A stretch of DNA of 64,000 nucleotides from Pseudaeromonas sp041441555 (GCA_041441555.1 JASDSW010000031.1:1-64000), one strand, 5' to 3'; positions 17,456 to 27,629 are shown, counted from the first letter of the stretch. Notes: generated by a model from the sequence alone, not told the origin. Numbers and translations: made by a program.

Positions 17456-18772
17456 ATGACCAAGATCGTTGTAGTCGGCGGTGGCGCCGGTGGCTTGGAG
17501 TTAGCCACAAAGCTGGGTCGTAAACTGGGGATGTCTGGCAAGGCACAGATCACTCTGGTGGATCGAAATCGCACTCACCTGTGGAAACCTCTGTTGCATG
17601 AGGTGGCGGCTGGCTCGCTGGATGCGGGGATTGATGCCCTGAGCTACCAATCCCATGCCCGCAACAACGGTTTTGAGTTTCAACTGGGCTCGCTGACCAA
17701 CATCAAGCGTGAGGAAAAGCGGATTGTGTTGGCCCCCATCGTCGGTGAAAAGGGCGAACAGGTCCTGGCTGAACGTGAGTTGGCCTATGACTACCTGGTG
17801 ATGGCCATTGGCTCCGTCTCCAATGACTTCAACACCCCGGGCGTGCGGGATAACTGTATCTTCCTCGATAGTCCGGATCAGGCATTCCGTTTCCACGGTC
17901 TGCTGATGAATCAATTCTTACGCTTTGCCGCCGATTGCAAGCCGGGTGATGAGAGCTGTGCGCCCACCGGTCAGGTGAAGATCGCCATCGTTGGCGCCGG
18001 GGCGACCGGGGTTGAACTTTCCGCCGAGCTGTACAACGCGGTGGAGGAGCTGGCCTCGTATGGTTACAAGCACCTCAACCATGAGAGCTTGAAGGTGACG
18101 ATTGTCGAGGCAGGCCCCCGCATACTGCCAGCTTTGCCGGAGCGCATCTCAACCGCCGCCCATCAGGAGCTCACCAAGCTGGGGGTGGATGTGCGTACCG
18201 CGACCTTCGTCAGCGAGGCAACTCCCGAAGGGCTCAAGACCAAGGATGGCGAGCTGATTGAAGCTGACATGATGGTCTGGGCTGCGGGGATCAAGGCGCC
18301 GGACTTCATGAAGGAGATCGGCGGCCTCGAGACCAATCGTGCCAACCAACTGGTGGTCAAAACCACGCTGCAGACCACGCTGGACGATCATATCTTCGTG
18401 ATTGGCGACTGTGCCGCCTGCCCGATGGGCGACGAGGGCAAGCTGGTGCCACCCCGGGCTCAGGCGGCGCACCAGATGGCTGATCGGGCGCGCGCCAACA
18501 TCATTGCCATGATGCAGGGCAAGGAGCTCAAGCCCTATGTCTATATGGATTACGGCTCGCTGGTTTCCATGAGCCGCTTCAGTACCGTGGGCAGCCTGAT
18601 GGGCAACCTGATGCGCGGCTCCATGATGGTCGAGGGGCGGATGGCGCGCTTTGTCTATGTCTCTTTGTATCGCATGCACCAGGTAGCGTTGCACGGCTAC
18701 ATCAAGACGGGCCTGATGATGCTGGTGGGACAGATCAACCGCATTCTGCGTCCACGCCTGAAACTGCATTGA
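17456..18772 (+). CDS. ndh: NADH dehydrogenase II (non-proton-pumping)
   Basis: 438-residue peripheral inner-membrane flavoprotein that passes electrons from NADH to quinone without pumping protons. Two dinucleotide-binding motifs are seen: FAD site VVVGGGAGGLELATKLG at the N-terminus and NADH site IAIVGAGATGVELSAEL at about 175-190. The second FAD motif is HIFVIGDCAACP. The ATG at 17456 has GGAAGAG upstream. The C-terminal amphipathic helix region (GLMMLVGQINRILRPRLKLH) is likely the membrane anchor. It follows ycfP by 70 bases and ends at a strong terminator. No clear FNR site was found upstream. Confidence 0.96.
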   Translation: MTKIVVVGGGAGGLELATKLGRKLGMSGKAQITLVDRNRTHLWKPLLHEVAAGSLDAGIDALSYQSHARNNGFEFQLGSLTNIKREEKRIVLAPIVGEKGEQVLAERELAYDYLVMAIGSVSNDFNTPGVRDNCIFLDSPDQAFRFHGLLMNQFLRFAADCKPGDESCAPTGQVKIAIVGAGATGVELSAELYNAVEELASYGYKHLNHESLKVTIVEAGPRILPALPERISTAAHQELTKLGVDVRTATFVSEATPEGLKTKDGELIEADMMVWAAGIKAPDFMKEIGGLETNRANQLVVKTTLQTTLDDHIFVIGDCAACPMGDEGKLVPPRAQAAHQMADRARANIIAMMQGKELKPYVYMDYGSLVSMSRFSTVGSLMGNLMRGSMMVEGRMARFVYVSLYRMHQVALHGYIKTGLMMLVGQINRILRPRLKLH

Positions 18773-18806
18773 TGCACTGGTCGGCTGTTTACTCGGCCTG
18801 CGCAAC

Positions 18807-18838
18807 AAAAAAACCGCCGAAAACCGGCGGTTTTTTTT
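18807..18838. terminator. Bidirectional terminator between ndh and the DUF2919 gene
   Basis: Stem CCGCCG / CGGCGG flanked by A and T runs that extend the pairing, followed by a run of eight T on plus and A/T mirrored on minus. It serves both convergent genes. Confidence 0.93.
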
Positions 18839-18855
18839 ATGGCTGCGGTTCCGCC

Positions 18856-19359
18856 TTAACGGCCTGAACTTTCATCTGGGAGTCGGGTATCCGGAAGCTG
18901 GGATGGCAGAGTGATGACGAAGGCGTGACGTAGCCCCTTAGCCAGTAGCAGATAGCTCAGGCACCAGATGCCAACGCCTAAAGAGGCGGCTTGCGGCCAA
19001 CTAAAAAACCAGCCCTGTTGCTGCAGTTGCCACAGCTGTAACCCCAGTTCGCCGCTGGCGGAGCCAAGACAGAGCCAGCGACCATGACGCCAGATCCAGT
19101 GATGGAGCGGGGCCGCGGGTCGTTGCCGATGGCCCGAGGCTAGCCAGGTCAGGGCGGCAGGTAGTCCCAGCGCCAGTGCCAGATAGAGCTGATGGGGATC
19201 CGGATAGAAGAGGCTGAGCAGGGTTTCGCTCTGTTGGCGACTGGCCAGCGCCAGGGCGAGCAAAATGTAGCCGCGCATCAGCGCCCACAGGCAGAGGTGT
19301 AGAGAAAACGGGAGGGGCTGATGCCCCTCCAGATCCAGATGGTTGAACCGCTCATTCAT
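18856..19359 (-). CDS. DUF2919 (YfeZ-like) membrane protein
   Basis: 167-residue inner-membrane protein with about four hydrophobic segments (LCLWALMRGYILLALAL, LYLALALGLPAALTWLA, a segment near 110-130, and LGVGIWCLSYLLLA). It begins MNERFNHLDLEGH, which looks like the DUF2919 start. I set the ATG at 19359; the open frame further upstream is only a shadow of csiV. It lies 13 bases downstream of csiV and is the last gene of the PilZ-mfd-csiV unit, ending at the shared terminator. Function unknown. Confidence 0.72.
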   Translation of the reverse strand: MNERFNHLDLEGHQPLPFSLHLCLWALMRGYILLALALASRQQSETLLSLFYPDPHQLYLALALGLPAALTWLASGHRQRPAAPLHHWIWRHGRWLCLGSASGELGLQLWQLQQQGWFFSWPQAASLGVGIWCLSYLLLAKGLRHAFVITLPSQLPDTRLPDESSGR

Positions 19360-19372
19360 CCTGACGTTTGGC

Positions 19373-20035
19373 TCACTTAACCGGGCGAGCCTGGACCAGC
19401 AGCCCCAGCATGGGGCCGTCGAAGTAGGTGATCTGCCCCTCCATGACCCGGTTGCTGCTGACCAGCGGGTACTCCTTGAGAGTTGGAACTGGGGCAGCAT
19501 TGGCCTCACTCGTGGCTTGAGCGGCCGAAGCCTCGGCACTGCCAACATATTGAGTCTGGGTACTGGTAACCACCGGTTTGCCCATGGCCAAACGGCGCAG
19601 CAGCAGATCGGCATCCATAAACAGATGCGGATTGCGATAGAGCTTGATGAGACCGGCGAACTCCGGTTGGCTGTTGCCGTCGCCATCACTGACGCTGCCG
19701 GCGCTCAGCTGCAGCCAGGGAGCCGTCGCCGAGGTACCGACCGGCTGGCGCCAGGCTTGATGCAACAGCACCTGGTAGTTCTTATCCGCCTTCAAACGGG
19801 CCACCACGTTGCCCAGCTTCAGATTGTCGATGGGCAGGCCGCCGAGCATATCCAGGCTGAAGCCGCTATCCAGATCGGGCCTATGGGCCGAGAGGCTGGC
19901 ATCTTCTCCGCCGGACATGGCGGGATCGACGGTCCGGGTGAAGGCGATGATCTCCACCTCGTAGACCGGGTCGGCCGCCCAGACGGGCGCTGCGGTGATC
20001 AGGGCAACAAACAGACAGAACAAGCGTTTCAACAT
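19373..20035 (-). CDS. csiV: CsiV-like periplasmic protein
   Basis: 220-residue exported protein with a clear signal peptide (LFCLFVALITAAPVWA, cleavage after AWA or similar). The mature start DPVYEVEIIAFTR and the segments LHQAWRQP and LKEYPLVSSNRVMEGQITYFD are typical of the CsiV family. In Vibrio cholerae CsiV takes part in LpoA-dependent activation of PBP1a and peptidoglycan synthesis. It lies 7 bases downstream of mfd, as in Vibrio. Its presence together with LpoB in this window suggests that regulators of both class A penicillin-binding proteins are encoded here. Confidence 0.85.
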   Translation of the reverse strand: MLKRLFCLFVALITAAPVWAADPVYEVEIIAFTRTVDPAMSGGEDASLSAHRPDLDSGFSLDMLGGLPIDNLKLGNVVARLKADKNYQVLLHQAWRQPVGTSATAPWLQLSAGSVSDGDGNSQPEFAGLIKLYRNPHLFMDADLLLRRLAMGKPVVTSTQTQYVGSAEASAAQATSEANAAPVPTLKEYPLVSSNRVMEGQITYFDGPMLGLLVQARPVK

Positions 20036-20042
20036 GAGCTCC

Positions 20043-23000
20043 TTAGAGTTGGTGAGCAGTCAATTCGGTGAGCAAATTGGCAACTAGCTGCAAGCGGGCC
20101 GCACCATCGGCACAAGGGATCTGGAAGCGCAGTCGAGTTGGCCCTTCCATGCGATAGATGCGTGGTTGACTCTGCAACAACGAAACCAGATAGCCTGGGC
20201 TGACGCGAGTCTGCTCGGCGAAGTCAATATAGCCACCTCGTTCGCTGACCTCAATGCGCTTGATACCCAGATGGGTGGCCTGTTGGCGATATTCGGCCAC
20301 CTGCAACAGATTCTGCGCGGCCGGAGGCAGCAGACCGAAGCGGTCGATGAGCTCGATGCGCAGATCGTCGAGCTCATCGCGACAGCTGGTGCTGGCGATG
20401 CGCTTGTAGATCGACAGTCGCATATTGACGTCTGGAATGAAGCTCTCCGGCAGCAGGGTAGGCACTCGCAGCTCGATGTCGGTGTGCTCGCCGAGCAGCT
20501 GATCCAAAGAGGGCTCCTTGCCTTCGCGCAGAGCCTTGACCGCCTGCTCGAGCATCTCCATGTAGAGAGTGAAACCGATGGACTCGATCTGCCCGCTCTG
20601 CTCGTCACCGAGCAGCTCGCCGGCACCACGGATCTCCAGATCGTGGGTCGCCAAGACGAAGCCGGCGCCGAGATCTTCGAGGGATTCGATGGCTTCCAGG
20701 CGNNNNNNNNNNCTTGGGATGGGGCGTCAGCAGATAGGCATAAGCCTGGTGATGGGAGCGGCCAACCCGGCCCCGCAATTGGTGCAACTGGGCCAGCCCC
20801 AGGTTGTCGGCCCGATCCATGATGATGGTATTGGCAGTCGGCACGTCGATACCCGTCTCGATGATGGTGGTACAGACCAGCAGGTTGTAGCGTTGGTGAT
20901 AGAAGTCGCTCATCACCTTCTCCAGCTCCCGCTCGCGCATCTGGCCATGGGCGATGCACAGCCGTGCCTCGGGCAGCAGTGCCTCGAGCTCGCTGGCGCA
21001 CTTCTCGATGCTCTCGACATTGTTGTGCAGGTAGTAGACCTGACCGCCGCGCTTGAGCTCCCGCAGCACCGCCTCGCGGATCACCGCCTTGTCGTATTCG
21101 CGAACGAAGGTCTTGATCGCCAGCCGCTTGGCGGGGGGGGTGGCGATGATCGAGAGATCGCGCATGCCGGACATCGCCATGTTCAGGGTGCGTGGAATGG
21201 GGGTGGCCGTCAGGGTCAGGATGTCGACATCGGCGCGCAGCGCCTTGATCTTCTCCTTCTGGCGCACGCCGAATCTGTGCTCCTCATCGACCACCAGGAG
21301 CCCCAGATCCTGGAAGCGGACCTCTTCGGAGAGCAGCTTGTGGGTGCCGATGATGATGTCGATCTTGCCGGCCGCCAGCTGTTCGAGGGCGGTTTTTTGC
21401 TCCTTGGCGCTCTTGAAGCGGCTCATCACCTCGATGGTGACCGGCCAGTTGGCGAAGCGGTCGCGGAAGTTGTCGTAGTGCTGTTGCGCCAGCAGGGTAG
21501 TGGGGACCAGCACCGCCACCTGCTTGCCGGCATGGACGGCGACGAAGGCGGCGCGCATGGCCACCTCGGTCTTGCCAAAGCCGACATCGCCGCAGACCAG
21601 CCGATCCATCGCCTTGGCCTGGCACATGTCGCCGAGCACCGAGTTGATGGCGTTGAGCTGATCCGGCGTCTCCTCGAAGGGGAAGCCGGCGGCAAAGCTG
21701 GCGTAGGCCTGCTTGTCATGGCGGAAGGCAAGCCCCGGGCGCGCGGCGCGCTTGGCATAGACATCCAGCAGCTCGGCGGCGACATCGCGCACCTTCTCGG
21801 CGGCCTTCCTGCGGGTCTTGAGCCAGCTGTCGCTGCCGAGTTTGTGCAGCGGCGGATTCTCGCTGCCGCTGTAGCGGCTGATGAGATGCAGCGAGGTGAC
21901 GGGGACATAGAGCTTGGCCTCGTCGGCATACTCCAGGGTCAGGTATTCGGTGGCGATGCCACCGGCGTCGATGTTTTGCAGCCCCAGATAGCGGCCGACG
22001 CCATGATCCAGATGGACCACCGGCTGGCCGATGGTCAGCTCGGCCAGGTTGCGGATGATGGCATCGCTGCTGCCGCTGGCTTTTTGCTTGTCGCGGCGAC
22101 GGCGCTGGATGACGCGCTGCCCCAGCAGTTCGCTTTCGCAGACGAGGGCCAGCCCCAGCTCTTGCAGCAGACAGCCCTTCTCCAGGGGGGCCACCAGGAT
22201 GCCGCAACGCACGGTGGCCGTTTGAAATGCCTCGAGGCTGCCGAACTCCTCAAGACGCAGATCCAGCGGTGCCAGCAGCTCGCGCAGCGATTCGCGGCGC
22301 CCCTCGGACTCGGTACAGAAGAGCACTCGCCCCGCATAGTTGGACAGAAATTCCCGCAGCCGCGCCAGCGGCTCGGCGTGCGGGGCATCGACGGTCAGCT
22401 CGGGTAGCCGACCGATGGGCAGGTTGTGGCGACCGGCTTTAGCCTCGGTGGGCAGTGTCTGCAGCTCGAAGCGGCTGTAGCCCTTGAGCCCGGCGAACAG
22501 CTCATCAACGGGTTGATAGAGGGTGGCGGGTGGCAGCAGCGGACGGTTGAGATCGTAGCGTCGATCCTCATAGCGCCGTTCGACATCCTGCCAAAAGCTC
22601 TGCCCGGCGCCATGAATATCGCCCAGGGTCAGCAGCAGGCTCTCGGCGGGCAGGTAATCGAGCAGGGTGCTGCTCTGTTCGAAGAACAGCGGCAGGTAGT
22701 ACTCGATGCCGGCAGGCCAGAGCCCCTTGCTCACCTGCTGATAGATGCACTCCGGGGCTCGGCTGATCTCGAAGCGCTCCCGGTAGCGGGCCCGAAACAG
22801 CTCGATGGCATCCTTGTCGGTGGGAAACTCGTGGGCTGGCAACAGTCGTACGGCGGCCACCGGCTCGCTGGAGCGCTGACTGTCGGGATCGAAGGCGCGG
22901 ATGGTATCGACCTCATCATCGAAAAAGTCGATGCGATAGGGCTCTTTTGAACCCATAGGGAAGAGATCGAGCAAGGAGCCGCGGGCGGCAAACTCGCCAT

Positions 23001-23490
23001 GCTCGAGCACCTGCTCCACCGCATTGTAGCCGGCCTGCTCCAGGCGTCGTCGCAGACCATGCAGATCCAACTTGTCGCCAGGGTTCACCAGCAGGCTGAA
23101 GCGGTCGATGAAGCTCTGCGGCGGCGTGCGCAGCATCAAGGTGGCGACCGGGATGATCAGCAGCCCCTGGCGCATGCGGGGCAGATGATAAAGCGTCTCC
23201 AGCCGCTGGGAGATGATGTCCTGATGCGGTGAGAAGCTGTCATAGGGCAGGGTCTCCCAATCGGGAAACAGCAGCACGGGACGCGCGGGTGTCTGCTGGC
23301 GCAGCAAAAACTGCACCTCCTGCTCTAGGCGCAGGGCGCTGGGGGTATCGGCGACCAGCAGCACCACCGGATGGTCATGGTTGGCGACCAGCTCGGCAAC
23401 GGCCAACGCCAGGCCACTGCCTTCGAGTTGGCCCAAGGTCTGATGGGCGCCGGGTTTGAGCAGCGGCGCCAGAGAAAACAGAGAAGTCAT
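20043..23490 (-). CDS. mfd: Transcription-repair coupling factor Mfd (contains 10-N scaffold gap)
   Basis: SF2 translocase that removes stalled RNA polymerase at DNA lesions and recruits UvrA. About 926 codons precede the N run (20703-20712) and 219 follow it. Seen: UvrB-homology module, RNA-polymerase-interaction region (VVHLDHGVGRYLGL), Walker A GDVGFGKTEVAMRA, DEEH box VVDEEHRFGV, motif III LTATPIPRTLNMA, motif VI LRGRVGRS and the C-terminal D7 domain. Sequence ends in HPK before the gap and resumes RLEAIESLEDLG. E. coli Mfd has eight residues there, so the true gap is probably 24 bases rather than 10, which restores the frame and gives about 1153 residues. It lies 9 bases after the PilZ gene and is co-transcribed with csiV. 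Confidence 0.96.
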
Positions 23491-23499
23491 GGCAAAAAC

Positions 23500-24102
23500 T
23501 TATGAATGTTGTTGAGCTCGTAACTCGGCTCTTTGCTTGAGCTGACGAGATTGAATATGCAAGCTGGCGCGGACCAGCAACTCCTGATCCGCCGGACGAA
23601 TGCGGACATAGCTGACCTCGACCCGTTGGCCATCCGGCACATGCTCCAGGGCGGTGATCTGGCCATAGCAGTAGATGGCGGAGGCCTCATCCTGCAAAAA
23701 GAGTTTCAGGCGTAGCAACTGGTGCAGCTGCAGACCGGCGTGGGCGATGAAACTCAACTGGCTGCCGCCGATGCTGATGGTGTGCCGGCGTGTGGCCGGA
23801 TCATCCTGCTGGGAGAGCAGGTAGCTCAGCAGCATGTTGATCTTGCCCGATTGCTGGTTGATCACATCGACCAGCAGACCGAACTCTTCACCCATGTTGC
23901 GCAACTGGCGGGCCGCGCTCAGATCGATATGGGTGATGGCTCCCGCGATACGAAAGGATTCGGGCAGCTCCTGCTCCATCTCGGCCAGGCTCGGCAACTC
24001 GAATCCCTCCGGCAAGGGCTCGACATTGATGGGTAAACTATGGACAACACTGAAGAACTGTTCGCTCACGATGAAAGAGATCCCTTGTTGCCGTAACATC
24101 AT
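23500..24102 (-). CDS. PilZ-domain protein (PlzD-like)
   Basis: 200-residue cytoplasmic protein. The C-terminal half (about 105-185) looks like a PilZ domain, with RRHTISIGGSQLSF resembling the c-di-GMP-binding pattern (RxxxR...D/NxSxxG). The N-terminal half is helical and unassigned. Vibrio cholerae carries a PilZ protein beside mfd (PlzD), which fits this neighbourhood. The aspartate of the usual D/NxSxxG motif is absent (TISIGG), so ligand binding is uncertain. It is the first gene of the PilZ-mfd-csiV-DUF2919 unit and diverges from lolC with only 48 bases between starts. Two consecutive ATG codons at 24102 and 24099 are possible starts. Confidence 0.75.
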   Translation of the reverse strand: MMLRQQGISFIVSEQFFSVVHSLPINVEPLPEGFELPSLAEMEQELPESFRIAGAITHIDLSAARQLRNMGEEFGLLVDVINQQSGKINMLLSYLLSQQDDPATRRHTISIGGSQLSFIAHAGLQLHQLLRLKLFLQDEASAIYCYGQITALEHVPDGQRVEVSYVRIRPADQELLVRASLHIQSRQLKQRAELRAQQHS

Positions 24103-24150
24103 CCATTTATTATCCGCTATCCCTCTTTAATAGCAACGCTCGGGATTGGC

Positions 24151-25386
24151 GTGAAATCCACTATCTTTCAACCGGTAAGCTTGGCTATCGGCCTGCGTTA
24201 TGCCGGGGCGCGCGGTGATAATCGCTTCGCCTCGTTTATCTCTTTATTCTCCACCTGCGGTATCGCCATCGGGGTCATGGCGTTGATTCTGGTCAGCTCG
24301 GTGATGAACGGCTTCGAGGGGCAACTCAAGGATCGCATCCTCGGCGTGGTTCCCCACGCCATGGTCAGTGGCGCCGATGGCCGCCTGAGCAATTGGTCTC
24401 CGCTGCTGACGCCGTTGGCACGGTTGCCCCATGTGCAGGCGGTGGCGCCCTTGGTGCGGGGCGAGGCCATGCTGCAAGGACGGGGGCAACTGGCCGCCGT
24501 CTGGCTGCAGGGGGTCGATCCGGCCAGCTATCCGGCCCATGATCTGCTGCGCAGCAGCATGGGGGCCGATCGCCTAGGCACGCTGCAGGCGGGCAAGTTC
24601 AACGTGATCCTCGGGGCGTCACTGGCGCGCAAGCTGGATGTGCTGCCGGGTGATCAAGTCCGGCTACTGGCCAGTGAAGGCAGTCGCTACACCCCCATGG
24701 GGCGCACTCCCAGTCAGCGGCTGTTTACCGTCAGCGGCACCTTCGAGGTGGGAGCTGATGTCGACGATCAGGTGGTATTCGTCAATCTGGAGGATGCCCG
24801 GCGTCTGATGCGCTATCCGGCGGGGACCATCAGTGGTCTGCGCCTGTGGCTGGACGATGCGTTTGCGGTCGATCAGTTGGCGGGCCGGTTGCCGGAGGCT
24901 TCTCTGGTGCTGAACGACTGGCGGCAAGAGCGCGGCGAGTTGTTTCGCGCCGTGGCGATGGAAAAACACATCATGGGGCTGATGCTGGTGCTGATCATCA
25001 TGGTGGCTGCGTTCAATATTCTCTCGGCTCTGGTGATGGTGGTCCTCGACAAGCAGGGGGAGGTTGCCATTTTGCGCACCATGGGGATGACCGAGAGCGC
25101 CATTCTGCGCATCTTCATGGTTCAGGGAGCCTGGAGCGGTTTCTGGGGTGCTCTGATTGGATCTATGTTGGGCCTGGCGCTGGCTTTTTTCGTCAATCCA
25201 CTGCTGCAGCTGGTCGGCCTCAATCTCTACATGGCTGCCGGTGGGGTGGGGCTGCCGGTCATCGTCGAACCGCTGCAAATTGTTGGCATCACGCTGGGCG
25301 CTTTGCTGATCAGTTTCCTGGCAACCCTTTATCCGGCCTATCGAGCCACACAGATCCGTCCTGCGGAGGCATTACGCTATGAATAA
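24151..25386 (+). CDS. lolC: Lipoprotein-releasing permease LolC
   Basis: 411-residue inner-membrane subunit of the LolCDE ABC transporter, which extracts outer-membrane lipoproteins and hands them to LolA. Layout: first helix with LFSTCGIAIGVMALILVSSVMNGFE, a large periplasmic domain (about 45-270), then three membrane helices at the C-terminus. Typical LolC/E features are GLRYAGAR near the start and ILRTMGMTESAILRIFMVQG. The start is GTG at 24151. It overlaps lolD by 8 bases. LolC and LolE are assigned by order (C-D-E); their sequences are close paralogues. Confidence 0.94.
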   Translation: MKSTIFQPVSLAIGLRYAGARGDNRFASFISLFSTCGIAIGVMALILVSSVMNGFEGQLKDRILGVVPHAMVSGADGRLSNWSPLLTPLARLPHVQAVAPLVRGEAMLQGRGQLAAVWLQGVDPASYPAHDLLRSSMGADRLGTLQAGKFNVILGASLARKLDVLPGDQVRLLASEGSRYTPMGRTPSQRLFTVSGTFEVGADVDDQVVFVNLEDARRLMRYPAGTISGLRLWLDDAFAVDQLAGRLPEASLVLNDWRQERGELFRAVAMEKHIMGLMLVLIIMVAAFNILSALVMVVLDKQGEVAILRTMGMTESAILRIFMVQGAWSGFWGALIGSMLGLALAFFVNPLLQLVGLNLYMAAGGVGLPVIVEPLQIVGITLGALLISFLATLYPAYRATQIRPAEALRYE

Positions 25387-26065
25387 GACTCTCCTGTTGT
25401 CCTGTCAGGGGCTGACCAAGATTTACCAGGAAGGCAAGCTGGAGACCCCGGTGCTGCGCGGGGTGGATTTGACCCTGGCCGCCGGTGAGATGCTGGCGGT
25501 GGTCGGAAGCTCCGGCTCGGGCAAGAGCACCCTGCTGCACCTGCTCGGCGCTCTGGATACGCCGACTGAGGGGAGTGTCAACTTCGCCGGCCAGAACATT
25601 CACGCCTGGAGCAATCGTCAGCAGGCCGAGTTTCGCAATCGTGAGCTGGGCTTCGTCTATCAGTTTCACCATCTGCTCGGCGAGTTCTCGGCGCTGGAAA
25701 ATGCCGCCATGCCGCTACTGATCGCCGGTCTCCCGGTCAAGCAGGCCAGCGCCAAGGCATCGGCCATGCTGGAGCGGGTCGGCCTGGGCCACCGCTTGCA
25801 TCACAAGCCTTCCGAGCTCTCCGGTGGCGAGCGGCAGCGGGTGGCCATCGCCCGGGCTCTGGTCAACGAGCCCAAGCTGGTGCTGGCTGACGAGCCGACC
25901 GGGAACCTGGATCACAAGAGCGCCGACAGCATCTACAGCCTGATGTGCGAGCTCAACGCCGTGCTGGGCACCGCCTTCGTGGTGGTGACCCACGACCGGG
26001 CGTTGGCGGCCAAGCTGCATCGCCGCATCTCGCTGGTCGATGGCCTGGTCGCGGAGGCGGATTGA
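25379..26065 (+). CDS. lolD: Lipoprotein-releasing ATPase LolD
   Basis: 228-residue ATPase subunit of LolCDE on the cytoplasmic face. Walker A GSSGSGKST, ABC signature LSGGERQRVAIARAL, Walker B LVLADEPTGNLD and H-loop VVTHDRAL are intact. The Q-loop FVYQFHHLLGEFSALEN is typical of the LolD/MacB group. It overlaps lolC by 8 bases and lolE by 1 (TGATG). Confidence 0.97.
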   Translation: MNKTLLLSCQGLTKIYQEGKLETPVLRGVDLTLAAGEMLAVVGSSGSGKSTLLHLLGALDTPTEGSVNFAGQNIHAWSNRQQAEFRNRELGFVYQFHHLLGEFSALENAAMPLLIAGLPVKQASAKASAMLERVGLGHRLHHKPSELSGGERQRVAIARALVNEPKLVLADEPTGNLDHKSADSIYSLMCELNAVLGTAFVVVTHDRALAAKLHRRISLVDGLVAEAD

Positions 26066-27312
26066 TGTATCGTCCCTTAGCGCTGTTTTTAGGCTTGCGG
26101 TATAGCCGCTCGCGCCGCTCCAGCGGCTTTGTCTCCTTCATCTCGGCTTCCTCCATTATCGGTATTGCCCTCGGGGTGATGGCGCTGATCCTGGGGCTCT
26201 CGGCGATGAATGGTTTTGAGCGAGAGCTGCGGGCTCGGGTGTTGGCCGTGGTGCCTCACGCCGAAACCGAGATGGTGCGCGGCGAGATTGCCGACTGGCG
26301 CAAGGCCCAGCAACTGCTGCTGGATACCCCGGGCATGGTGGCGGTTTCCCCCATCGTGCGGCTCAATGGCCTGCTCGAGCGCGGCGACAAGCTCAAGGCG
26401 GTGCAGTTGCGGGCCGTCCTGCCTGAGGCTGAACAGCAGATCTCCGATGCCGGCCGTTACATGACCGGCCAGGGGTTACAGGAGCTCAAGCCCGGCGAGA
26501 ACGGGGTGATCCTGGGCAAAGCCATCGCCAGCAAGCTGGGGGTGCAGTTGGGCGAGAGCATCACCCTGCTGCTGCCCAATGTGGCGGCGCAGTCCGAGGC
26601 CAGCCTCAAGTCACCGCTGCAACGCCGCTTCAAGGTGGTTGGTTTCATGGAGATCGGTGGCCAGCTCGACGGCCTGCTCGGCTTCATCCATCTGCGTGAT
26701 GCCCAGCAGGCGCTGGGTATCGGTGATCAGGTGCAGGGTTTCAGCTTCAAGGTGCAGGATCTGATGCAGGCCCAGGATGTGGCCTTCGAAGCGGCCAACA
26801 AGCTGCCGGATCGCATGTATGTGCGTAGCTGGAAGAACAGCCAGGGCTATCTGTATCAGGATATCCAACTGGTGCGCACCGTCATGTATGTGGTGATGCT
26901 GATGGTGGTGGCCGTGGCCTGTTTCAACATCGTCTCGACCCTGGTGATGGCGGTCAACGAGAAGCGCGGCGATATCGCCATCCTCAAGACCATGGGGGCG
27001 GGGCCTTGGCAGATCCGCATCACCTTCATGGTGCAGGGGATGATGAATGGCCTGCTCGGTGCGGCAATTGGTGGGCTGCTGGGGGGACTGCTCTCCAACT
27101 ATCTGACGCCGCTGATCCGGATGGTGGAATCTGTGCTCGGGCACCGTTTCCTCAATCCAGAGATCTACTTCATCGACTTCCTTCCCTCCGAGCTGCATGG
27201 CGTCGATGTCGCCGTCGTCACCGGAGCTGCTGTGCTGATGAGCCTGTTGGCCACCCTCTACCCCGCCTGGCGGGCCAGCAGCCTGCAACCGGCTCGTGAG
27301 CTGGGACGTTAA
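26065..27312 (+). CDS. lolE: Lipoprotein-releasing permease LolE
   Basis: 415-residue second membrane subunit of LolCDE. The ATG at 26065 overlaps the lolD stop (TGATG). Start PLALFLGLRYSRSR, first helix SIIGIALGVMALILGLSAMNGFE, periplasmic domain, then MLMVVAVACFNIVSTLVMAV and two further helices; the end LYPAWRASSLQPARELGR matches the family. LolE normally contacts the incoming lipoprotein, LolC the LolA chaperone. A candidate terminator follows 40 bases after the stop. Confidence 0.95.
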   Translation: MYRPLALFLGLRYSRSRRSSGFVSFISASSIIGIALGVMALILGLSAMNGFERELRARVLAVVPHAETEMVRGEIADWRKAQQLLLDTPGMVAVSPIVRLNGLLERGDKLKAVQLRAVLPEAEQQISDAGRYMTGQGLQELKPGENGVILGKAIASKLGVQLGESITLLLPNVAAQSEASLKSPLQRRFKVVGFMEIGGQLDGLLGFIHLRDAQQALGIGDQVQGFSFKVQDLMQAQDVAFEAANKLPDRMYVRSWKNSQGYLYQDIQLVRTVMYVVMLMVVAVACFNIVSTLVMAVNEKRGDIAILKTMGAGPWQIRITFMVQGMMNGLLGAAIGGLLGGLLSNYLTPLIRMVESVLGHRFLNPEIYFIDFLPSELHGVDVAVVTGAAVLMSLLATLYPAWRASSLQPARELGR

Positions 27313-27352
27313 TCGCCCCGCTGGTGGCCGATTGCCCAGCCCCAGTTAACAC

Positions 27353-27376
27353 CAGGGCCCCTTATGAGGGGCCCTG
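27353..27376 (+). terminator. Hairpin after lolE
   Basis: Perfect 9 bp stem CAGGGCCCC / GGGGCCCTG with a 6-base loop. The following sequence AGTCTATTC is not a good T tract. The rest of the region to 27629 (about 250 bases) holds no recognisable gene. Confidence 0.6.
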
Positions 27377-27629
27377 AGTCTATTCAGGCACGTGATGATG
27401 CACCGATGGCGATTGAGTGGTGCGTGGCCGTCAGCTCCTGCTATCGCCTGATGAACTCCGTGTTGATGGCCGTTACGTCAAGGACAACGCGAGCCAGTCT
27501 CCCAAACAGGACGAAATGCGGTTATTGCCGAAAGGCAAGCGGTCGAGGTGAACGCTGGTGTCATGCGTCAGGGCTCAGGCCTGGAGCTGAGAATCGGGAA
27601 ATGAAATCCGTGCCGAGAATAGAAAGTAT

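Noticed and set aside
20569..22407. 612-codon open frame on plus opposite mfd
   Set aside because: Antisense of Mfd; it spans the N run, so part of it is not real sequence.
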